This document shows positions 18,539 to 25,151 of a stretch of 64,000 bases of DNA, piece after piece. The stretch covers positions 1 to 64,000 of the forward strand of contig JAZRGV010000015.1 in the NCBI GenBank assembly GCA_045644465.1, given 5' to 3'. A model generated the notes under the pieces. That model made no database searches. It was not told where the DNA came from and worked only from the letters and a program-made list of their open reading frames with translations. The position numbers and the translations under genes are program-made. The DNA comes from HGM04593 sp045644465 (lineage in GTDB: Bacteria > Bacteroidota > Bacteroidia > Bacteroidales > Bacteroidaceae). How positions within the stretch are numbered: position 1 is the stretch's first letter; each line of letters starts with the position of its first letter.

Positions 18539-19362
18539 AGATTGTTACAATAGCACGTAACCCCGATAACTCACCCAATATGGTTGCCAACGACGCAGCC
18601 ATATTGGAGTGCGTTACTAAGGAGCTCGAAGCAACAGGAGCAGAGGTTACTGCTATAAACGAGAATGATGATATACCCCAAGATACCGATATGGTGTGTC
18701 ACATGTCGCGGCATCCGGGAGTGCTTTCAAAATTAAAAGTTGCAGAGGAGCGCGGTGTTATTGTTGTAAACAGCGCTGTGTCTGTAGAAAATTGCTCACG
18801 CATTGCAGCAATGCAACTTTTGAAAAGGAACAATATACCGCAACCATCTTTCCACATAATAGAACAAGATGAAGAGCTGAACGAGCTACCATATCCCGCA
18901 TGGATTAAACGAGGTGAGGGTTGGAGTTGCCACAAGGATGACGTATGCTATGTTCGCGACATCAAAGAAGCGTCAGAAGCCATTGACGGTATGCGCAGAC
19001 GCGGAATAAGCAGTTTTGTCCATACATCGCATTGCAATGGCGATATCATAAAGTTCTACGGAGTGGGAGAGACCTATTTTACATACAGCTACCCCAATGC
19101 AGAAAAGACGAAGTTTGGATTGGAAAAGATAAACGGAGAGATAATGCACCATCCTTTCGACATTGATGCTATGCGAAACATTGTTTTTGATGCTGCAAAG
19201 GCCCTTGGTTTGGGTATATATGGCGGTGACTGCATTGTTGACAAAGCAGGGAACATCTGCATTATAGACCTGAACGATTTCCCTAGTTTTTCGTCGGTAA
19301 GAAACGAAGCGGCAAAAGAGATTGCAAAATATATTATAAATACAAACATCAGCATAAAATGA
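18535..19362 (+). CDS. ATP-grasp domain protein
   Basis: A 275-residue RimK/ITPK-like ATP-grasp protein. Residues 1-95 form an alpha/beta pre-ATP-grasp domain (VTIARNPDNSPN). Then come NNIPQPSFHII and the lysine strand PAWIKRGEGWSCHK. Near the end are GIYGGDCIVDK and IIDLNDFPSF, with D245 and N247 as the Mg ligands of the fold. Such enzymes join a carboxylate to an amine or phosphorylate a polyol using ATP. The DxNxFP ending resembles inositol-phosphate kinases as well as RimK ligases, so both a kinase and an amino-acid ligase are possible. It overlaps its neighbours by 4 bp at both ends, so it belongs to the same pathway as the cytidylyltransferase-like and CDP-alcohol transferase genes. Confidence 0.8.
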   Translation: MKIVTIARNPDNSPNMVANDAAILECVTKELEATGAEVTAINENDDIPQDTDMVCHMSRHPGVLSKLKVAEERGVIVVNSAVSVENCSRIAAMQLLKRNNIPQPSFHIIEQDEELNELPYPAWIKRGEGWSCHKDDVCYVRDIKEASEAIDGMRRRGISSFVHTSHCNGDIIKFYGVGETYFTYSYPNAEKTKFGLEKINGEIMHHPFDIDAMRNIVFDAAKALGLGIYGGDCIVDKAGNICIIDLNDFPSFSSVRNEAAKEIAKYIINTNISIK

Positions 19363-20312
19363 AAGAAAAAGATAAAGAGCTATACAGAGCCTCAATTAAA
19401 TCGGCCGACACGGAAGAGTTTCTCGACATGTGGTTCTACCGTCCGCTAGGTTTCCGTTGCGCTCTGTTTTTCCGCAACAGAGGCATACATCCCAACATAA
19501 TAACAATAGCATCGATATTCCTTGGAGTGGCAGCCGGTATATGTTTTATGCAGGAGAGCCTCAGCTGGAATATCCTTGGCATGGCATTGCTCGTTTGGGC
19601 AAACCTGTATGACAGCACCGATGGACAGCTTGCGCGAATAACAGGCCAAAAGACACGTTGGGGCCGAATACTCGACGGCTTCGCCGGTGACTGTTGGTTC
19701 TTCTTCATTTACCTTGCAATAGCCGTACGCGAAACCGACAGCCCCATTCCATTTGCACCTGAATACAATTGGGGTGTGATAATTTGGATTCTGTTGTCGT
19801 TCTGTGGCTTTTGGATACACGGCTCACAGTGCCAGCTGGCCGACTATTACAGAAACATACATATGTACTTCGTTAACGAGCAGAACGGACACGAGTTTCA
19901 CAATTCCGTAATGGAGAAAAAGGACTACGAAGCAACATCGTGGCGAAACGCATTCTTTTGGAAACTGTTCCTGCACTTCTATGTTGCATACGTTGAAAAC
20001 CAGGAGCGAATGTCGCCAAAATTCCAGAAGTTCATAAAAACAGTACATACAAAATATGGTACAGACATCCCCGCATCACTGCGTAACGAATTCCGCGAGG
20101 GAAGCCTTCCGCTTATGAAATATACAAACATTCTCACATTCAACTCACGTGCCATAACATTATTTTTTGCATTGCTCATCAACCAGCTATGGTTGTATAT
20201 AGCATTTGAGATGGTGGTACTTATGGCACTATTCTTCTACACACAACATACTCACGAGACACTTTGCAAAAGATTGACAAAGAAAATAGAAGAGGGATAT
20301 GAATACAATTAA
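19359..20312 (+). CDS. CDP-alcohol phosphatidyltransferase family protein
   Basis: Integral membrane enzyme of 317 residues, longer than typical PgsA/PssA (180-250). The CDP-alcohol motif is at residues 85-111: D85-ST-DG-QL-AR, eight residues, G102-RIL-D106, then GFAG-D111. The last aspartate follows four residues after D106 instead of the usual three. Hydrophobic helices lie at about 45-63, 70-84, 112-122, 135-152 and 270-295. A polar 100-residue insertion (about 155-260, many Glu, Lys and His) between helices is also unusual. The family condenses a CDP-activated alcohol with a phosphorylated or hydroxyl acceptor; together with the upstream nucleotidyltransferase it suggests a head-group transfer. 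Overlaps the HAD gene by 14 bp. Confidence 0.88.
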   Translation: MKEKDKELYRASIKSADTEEFLDMWFYRPLGFRCALFFRNRGIHPNIITIASIFLGVAAGICFMQESLSWNILGMALLVWANLYDSTDGQLARITGQKTRWGRILDGFAGDCWFFFIYLAIAVRETDSPIPFAPEYNWGVIIWILLSFCGFWIHGSQCQLADYYRNIHMYFVNEQNGHEFHNSVMEKKDYEATSWRNAFFWKLFLHFYVAYVENQERMSPKFQKFIKTVHTKYGTDIPASLRNEFREGSLPLMKYTNILTFNSRAITLFFALLINQLWLYIAFEMVVLMALFFYTQHTHETLCKRLTKKIEEGYEYN

Positions 20313-21015
20313 AGGTATAATATTCGACTATGGAGGTACCATAGACACCAATGGAACACATTGGGGCGAATTCATTTGGGAACAATACCAAAAGGCCGGC
20401 ATTGACATTACGCGCGAGATATATCGCGAAGCTTACGTATATGGTGAACGTTTCCTTGCTAAAAACCCCGTTGTAGAACCAACAGACACTTTCCACACTC
20501 TTTTAAGAAAGAAGATAGCCATACACTTTGATTTTTTACGCGGCAGAGTACCCGGGAAACATTTCAGCAACGAAGACGCAGAATATATTGCCGACAGATG
20601 CTACAACAATGTAAAAAAGACTCTGGAAACAACATGTGCCATTGTTGAAGACCTTTCAAGAAAATACCCGCTTGTATTAGTAACAAATTTCTATGGTAAC
20701 ATGCCGGTGGTACTTCAAGAGTTCCGACTTTCAGAATATTTCAATAGCATTGTAGAATCATCGGTTGTAGGACTACGCAAGCCCGACCCGGCTCTCTTTG
20801 CATTAGGCGTAAAAGAGCTTGATATTGCGCCAGAAAAAATCTTGGTTATTGGCGACTCATACCGCAAGGATATATATCCGGCAAGTACATTAGGATGCAA
20901 AACGGTGTGGCTGAAAAATATCTGTTGGGAAGAAGAACCCATAATTCCGGGGCACGAAGCAACAGCGACAATAGACAGCCTAACCAAACTGACAGATATA
21001 ATAGAACAGATGTAA
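20299..21015 (+). CDS. HAD-superfamily hydrolase
   Basis: A 238-residue haloacid dehalogenase-fold protein with an alpha-helical C1 cap. Motif I is FDYGGTID with D10 as nucleophile, motif II is VTNFYGN, motif III is the lysine in RKPDPALF, and motif IV is IGDSYRKDI. Residue D+2 of motif I is Gly, not the Asp that acts as acid/base in classical phosphatases. It may be a phosphatase with another acid, or a different HAD hydrolase. It starts inside the end of the CDP-alcohol transferase gene and closes the operon. A job removing phosphate from a phosphatidyl-alcohol phosphate would fit the neighbours but is only inferred. Confidence 0.88.
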   Translation: MNTIKGIIFDYGGTIDTNGTHWGEFIWEQYQKAGIDITREIYREAYVYGERFLAKNPVVEPTDTFHTLLRKKIAIHFDFLRGRVPGKHFSNEDAEYIADRCYNNVKKTLETTCAIVEDLSRKYPLVLVTNFYGNMPVVLQEFRLSEYFNSIVESSVVGLRKPDPALFALGVKELDIAPEKILVIGDSYRKDIYPASTLGCKTVWLKNICWEEEPIIPGHEATATIDSLTKLTDIIEQM

Positions 21016-21085
21016 ACCTTAACTGCATCTGATACGTTTTATAAGGGTAACAGATTTAACCGATTAATTAAAAAACAACACCCTT

Positions 21086-22387
21086 ATGAAACCAAACATC
21101 TTATTTTTTGTATTGCTGATGTTTGCGTGTAACACGTTACACGCACAGATAACACCTGAGAGTTGCAATGTCACCCACAGCGACAGTTGCTGGCATTTCA
21201 CATTTGATTACGACATTCCCAAAGTTCCTTCAAACGAAGGTATGCTCGTTGTAACCCACCTATGCACACCCGACACTTGTATCAGCTCCACAACCCGTCA
21301 TTTCCAAGGCAAACGCTATAGCCGACGATACGTAAAGAGATATGGAAACACCCCCTCTTTGTCATCTAGCGGATGGGAGATGTGCACACTGAGCCTCCCG
21401 GAGAACGCAGTTACAGATACAGTGTATGGCATTACGTATTGCGAATATAACGACAGAAAAGGATGTCGTCAAATATACGACACTCTTTCTATATGCATGC
21501 CTACAGCCCCCTCCTTGAGTTGCCACAGAGTTGAACCAATGCTCAGCATCGCCGACCACATAGCAACAGAACACCCACAAGTAAAAAGTATAAACAGCTA
21601 CGTCCCATTAAGCAATGAGAATGCAGCAAACATGAGTACCACTCCAAGCATTGTACGATATGCCACCAACAGTTCAAAGCTGAATCCTGAATATCTTCAA
21701 AATGCACAATCCATAGAAGAACTGATGAATATCATAAACGACGTACTTGCCGACAGCACCACAACCATAGAGGCGGTTCAGTTTGTAGGCTACACATCGC
21801 CCGATGGCACCGAAACAGCAAACGGCAACCTGGGATATGCACGCGCTAAAGCCTTGCGTGACCATATAAAGAGCCACCATCACCTACCCGACTCCATATT
21901 CGAGATTGCCGACGGTGGCAAGAATTGGGAAATGATATACAATGACATACATAGCATGAAAATCGCCGACGGCGACAGGTTGATATCGATGCTTCAAGCA
22001 GAAAAATCGCCTCAAAAACGCGAAGCCATGCTCAAAAGATACAATGGTGGCACATTGTACCGCGAATTACTCGAAAGGATGTTCCCCGCGCATCGCATAG
22101 CTTGTTGCACAGGCATATACTACAATAACAAGCCCGATAGTGTCGCACATGCACTCAACAGGATTGTTGATGAACTGATAAACAATCCTCATCCCGACTA
22201 CAAGAGAATGATTGAGGAACTGAAAAAGCATAAAGACGACCCTCGCGTTCTTAATTTACAAGGAGTTATAGAATACCGTCGTCATCACCGTCATGCCGCT
22301 GAGCGTGCCTTTGCAAAAGCAGCAGCAATGGGTGACGAACAGGCTCTGACCAACTTGCGAATCATTGAAAACAACAGAAGCAGATAG
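21086..22387 (+). CDS. OmpA-like outer-membrane/periplasmic protein
   Basis: Exported protein of 433 residues with a signal peptide of about 21 residues (PNILFFVLLMFACNTLHAQ). Residues about 25-150 are a cysteine- and beta-rich domain resembling DUF3868-type N-termini. Residues about 195-300 resemble an OmpA-like peptidoglycan-binding domain (FVGYTSPDGTETANGNLGYARAKALRDHI). The last 60 residues (DPRVLNLQGVIEYRRHHRHAAERAFAKAAAMG) form a TPR-like pair of helices. Similar proteins accompany fimbrial or outer-membrane gene sets in Bacteroidales, but none are seen here. It is 70 bp after the HAD gene and ends before a strong bidirectional hairpin; it might share the operon or have its own promoter (TACGTTTT at 21033 is weak). 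Confidence 0.75.
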   Translation: MKPNILFFVLLMFACNTLHAQITPESCNVTHSDSCWHFTFDYDIPKVPSNEGMLVVTHLCTPDTCISSTTRHFQGKRYSRRYVKRYGNTPSLSSSGWEMCTLSLPENAVTDTVYGITYCEYNDRKGCRQIYDTLSICMPTAPSLSCHRVEPMLSIADHIATEHPQVKSINSYVPLSNENAANMSTTPSIVRYATNSSKLNPEYLQNAQSIEELMNIINDVLADSTTTIEAVQFVGYTSPDGTETANGNLGYARAKALRDHIKSHHHLPDSIFEIADGGKNWEMIYNDIHSMKIADGDRLISMLQAEKSPQKREAMLKRYNGGTLYRELLERMFPAHRIACCTGIYYNNKPDSVAHALNRIVDELINNPHPDYKRMIEELKKHKDDPRVLNLQGVIEYRRHHRHAAERAFAKAAAMGDEQALTNLRIIENNRSR

Positions 22388-22422
22388 TTTTTAACAATAA
22401 ATTGTTATAGCGGCAACCGAAG

Positions 22423-22466
22423 AAAAAGGTTATCTTTGCATTAAATAATGCAAGGATAACCTTTTT
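22423..22466. terminator. Bidirectional terminator enclosing a -7-like box
   Basis: A 21-bp stem with one mismatch, loop aa at 22444-22445, runs of A on the left and T on the right: a good terminator for the OmpA-like gene. The left arm contains TATCTTTG (22431-22438), an exact TAnnTTTG box 46 bp before the permease ATG, so terminator and promoter may overlap. Confidence 0.8.
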
Positions 22467-22483
22467 GTCAAAGAAAATAATAA

Positions 22484-23707
22484 ATGGAAAAATACATTAC
22501 CCCCTTGACAGAGCTGCTGAACGAGATGACACCATTCCTTTTGTTGGGTTTTCTTATAGCAGGTATTCTGCACGAGTTTGTTCCACGCCGCATATATGCA
22601 AGCAGACTCGCAGGCAATAATTTCAGTTCTGTACTTTGGGCAGCACTATTCGGAGTGCCATTGCCACTCTGTTCGTGCGGTGTCATTCCCACAGCCACAT
22701 CAATATACCGCGAGGGAGCATCAAAAGGAGCAACCGTATCGTTCCTTATTTCAACGCCACAAACAGGAGTGGATTCAATTCTTGCCACAGCATCGGTAAT
22801 AGGAGTTCCATTTGCCATCATACGCCCTGTTGTAGCTTTTATAACAGCTATGGCCGGCGGTGTTGTCACCAATCGAATATGCAAGAGCGAGGCAAACACT
22901 ATAGAGCAGACGACACAACTGCCAACACACAAAAGCTTTGCCAAAAAGATTATTGGCACGCTGCGTTACGGTTTTATCGACATGATACAGGACATAGGCA
23001 AATGGATTGTCATAGGCCTTGTAATTGCTGCAGTGATAACAGTTGTTATCCCCGATGACTTTTTCGTTTCGTTTAGCAAATATCCGCTACTGAATATGTT
23101 TATGGTATTGCTTGTGTCAATGCCAATGTACCTATGCGCCACAGGTTCAATCCCCATTGCGGCTGCACTGATGCTAAAAGGGTTATCACCCGGTGCAGCA
23201 TTGGTACTGCTGATGGCAGGGCCGGCCACAAACATGGCAACGATGCTTGTTATTAACAAAGTTCTTGGACGCAAAACACTTATAACATACCTTATTACAA
23301 TAATAGCAGGAGCAATAGGTTTTGGACTGTTGATAGACTACGTAGCACCGGCAGAATGGTTTAGCAATATCACGCACAGACATACTGCAGGATGTTGCAA
23401 CATAGCCACACCATGGTGGCAGACAACATCGAGTGTTATTTTTATAATACTGCTTATAACAAGTTTTGTTCTAAAGTTCAAGAAGAGCAAAAAGGAGATT
23501 CTAAGCGAACACAAGTTCAGAATCAACGGAATGATGTGCAACCACTGCAAAGCCAATGTAGAAAAAGCACTCGCAGGAATTGAAGGTGTTCGTGCTGTAC
23601 GTGTGGAGCTGTCAGAAGGAGTTGCATATCTCGAAGGTGAGAACATAGACTCACAAAAGGTTATTTCCACTATAAATCAAATAGGATATGAGTGTGTATC
23701 AGAATAA
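22484..23707 (+). CDS. SO_0444-type Cu/Zn efflux permease with C-terminal HMA domain
   Basis: Predicted permease (PF03773 family) of 407 residues with about 8-9 membrane helices. It carries the family motif PLCSCGVIPTA (Cys pair in a membrane loop) and a second conserved block PMYLCATGSIPIAAAL, then AGPATNMATM. Residues about 343-407 are a heavy-metal-associated domain with FRINGMMCNHCKANVEKAL, the CxxC metal site. Family members export Cu or Zn, or arsenic compounds; the HMA domain favours a soft metal. A histidine/cysteine-rich segment (THRHTAGCCN) before the last helix may also bind metal. It is transcribed alone. No ArsR or MerR regulator is seen beside it. Confidence 0.88.
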   Translation: MEKYITPLTELLNEMTPFLLLGFLIAGILHEFVPRRIYASRLAGNNFSSVLWAALFGVPLPLCSCGVIPTATSIYREGASKGATVSFLISTPQTGVDSILATASVIGVPFAIIRPVVAFITAMAGGVVTNRICKSEANTIEQTTQLPTHKSFAKKIIGTLRYGFIDMIQDIGKWIVIGLVIAAVITVVIPDDFFVSFSKYPLLNMFMVLLVSMPMYLCATGSIPIAAALMLKGLSPGAALVLLMAGPATNMATMLVINKVLGRKTLITYLITIIAGAIGFGLLIDYVAPAEWFSNITHRHTAGCCNIATPWWQTTSSVIFIILLITSFVLKFKKSKKEILSEHKFRINGMMCNHCKANVEKALAGIEGVRAVRVELSEGVAYLEGENIDSQKVISTINQIGYECVSE

Positions 23708-23793
23708 CACCTGCAAATTTTAAACAATATATATCCACAAATTGCACAAGTTGGTTAAACTTGTGCAATTTTGTTAAAATTTTAGCCTTATAT

Positions 23794-23826
23794 TTTGGTT
23801 ACAAAGCAAAGAAAGAGCTACTTTTG
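23794..23826 (+). promoter_or_regulatory. Bacteroidota promoter for DUF2147 gene
   Basis: TTTG at 23794-23797, 21 bp, TACTTTTG at 23819-23826: an exact -33/-7 match, about 20-30 bp ahead of the start codon. Confidence 0.8.
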
Positions 23827-23855
23827 TACATAAACAAACATTAAACATGTACAAA

Positions 23856-24311
23856 ATGAAAAAGATTCTTTTTACAATTATCTGCGCATTAGTAACACTT
23901 ACTGTAAACGCGCAAGACCTTAACTCAAAAGGCGACAACATTCTTGGCAACTATTTAAGCCTAAAGGATGGCAGCAAGAGCAAAATCAAGATTACCAAAG
24001 AGGCTGACGGCACATACACTGCACAAGTATATTGGGTAGAGAAAGCATTTGACGCCAACGGCAACAAACGCAAGGACGTAAAGAACCCAAACAAGAACCT
24101 GAGAAATATTGACCTCGACAAGGTAATTCTTGTTAAAGGGCTCAAATACGATGCAAAAGACAAGGAGTGGACCGACACAAAAATCTACGATCCGGGAAGC
24201 GGTAAAATCTACAGCGTTGATATCGAGTTCAAGGATGCAAAGACACTCAAGGTATATGGCAACATTCTTGGAATAGGTAAAACCGTCTATTGGACAAGAA
24301 TTGAGGAATAA
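23856..24311 (+). CDS. DUF2147 secreted protein
   Basis: Small exported protein of about 151 residues. The start at 23856 (MKKILFTIICALVTLTVNAQ) gives a clean signal peptide; ATG 23847 would add three residues. The mature part matches DUF2147: ILGNYLSLKDGSKSKIKITKEADGTYTAQVYWV near the start and a closing YGNILGIGKTVYWTRI. Members form a lipocalin-like beta structure and have no proven function. Transcribed alone from the promoter at 23794-23826 and ended by the hairpin at 24315. Confidence 0.87.
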   Translation: MKKILFTIICALVTLTVNAQDLNSKGDNILGNYLSLKDGSKSKIKITKEADGTYTAQVYWVEKAFDANGNKRKDVKNPNKNLRNIDLDKVILVKGLKYDAKDKEWTDTKIYDPGSGKIYSVDIEFKDAKTLKVYGNILGIGKTVYWTRIEE

Positions 24312-24314
24312 TGA

Positions 24315-24349
24315 TAAAAAAATGCAGAAGCGTCGCTTCTGCATTTTTT
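24315..24349. terminator. Bidirectional terminator between DUF2147 and pflA
   Basis: Perfect 15-bp inverted repeat (aaaaatgcagaagcg / cgcttctgcattttt, one-base loop) with A and T runs, lying between convergent genes. Confidence 0.9.
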
Positions 24350-24350
24350 G

Positions 24351-25082
24351 TTAATTCACAAATACACAATCGAAGTATTCGTCAAAAATATCCCTTGCCT
24401 CGTCGAGCTGCTGCGGCGTATTCTCCTTCACACCTTTCAGCTTGTACTCCATTCCAAGAGGCTCATATTTGTGTGCACCCAATGTATGGTAAGGCAACAC
24501 CTCAACGCGTTTTATCATATCGTACCCCTTGAAGTGTTCACCAAGAGTACGTATATCCTCTTCAAATGCACTGTAGCCCTGTACAAGGACATAACGCAAC
24601 CAGAAAGGCTTGCCGTTATCCTGTAGCCATTTCGCAGTTTTCAAAGTCTGCTCATTGCTGCGTTCGGTGAGAGTCTTATGACGTTCGGGATTAATCTGCT
24701 TTACATCAAGCATCACCAAATCAACAATAGACAAAAGTTCCTCAACATCGCTGTTCCAGATGCTGCCATTTGTGTCAAGACATACATGTATGCCCTGCTC
24801 ATGCAAGCGTTTCACAAGCGGAACAAGGGCCTTTGCCTGGAAAGTTGGTTCACCTCCGCTGAAAGTCACACCACCCTTTTTGCCAAAGAAAGCCTTCTCG
24901 CTTACAGCCTGACGAACGATATCCTCGATATCGGTTTCCTTGCTCTCGCCCTTAGGGTCTATTGTATCAGGGTTAGCACAGTATAGACAACGGAAGTTAC
25001 AGCCTTGAAGAAATACTACAAGACGCACACCGGGACCGTCAAATGTTCCCAATGATTCGTATGAATGTACTCTGATATTCAT
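24351..25082 (-). CDS. pflA: Pyruvate formate-lyase activating enzyme
   Basis: Radical-SAM glycyl-radical-activating enzyme, 243 residues, which puts the glycyl radical on PflB under anaerobic conditions. The cluster motif CNFRCLYC gives Cys28, Cys32 and Cys35. The N-terminal FDGPGVRLVVFLQGC block, the GGVTFSGGEPTFQ motif and the DTNG segment are all typical. It is 69 bp downstream of pflB, but a strong terminator lies in the gap, so pflA should be made at a lower level or by read-through. Confidence 0.96.
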   Translation of the reverse strand: MNIRVHSYESLGTFDGPGVRLVVFLQGCNFRCLYCANPDTIDPKGESKETDIEDIVRQAVSEKAFFGKKGGVTFSGGEPTFQAKALVPLVKRLHEQGIHVCLDTNGSIWNSDVEELLSIVDLVMLDVKQINPERHKTLTERSNEQTLKTAKWLQDNGKPFWLRYVLVQGYSAFEEDIRTLGEHFKGYDMIKRVEVLPYHTLGAHKYEPLGMEYKLKGVKENTPQQLDEARDIFDEYFDCVFVN

Positions 25083-25097
25083 TGTATTATATTTGAA

Positions 25098-25129
25098 AAA
25101 ATAGGCCGGCCATGCAGCCAGCCTATTTT
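25098..25129 (-). terminator. Intrinsic terminator between pflB and pflA
   Basis: On the minus strand a GC-rich 13-bp stem (one G-T pair, loop of six) is followed by TTTTTT. It lies 22 bp after the pflB stop codon and before pflA, and would reduce transcription of pflA relative to pflB. Confidence 0.85.
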
Positions 25130-25151
25130 CTGTTATTCAATTAGCTTGTTA

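Noticed and set aside
23500..23707. A separate copper chaperone gene
   Set aside because: The HMA domain is in frame with the permease and no start codon with its own leader is seen.
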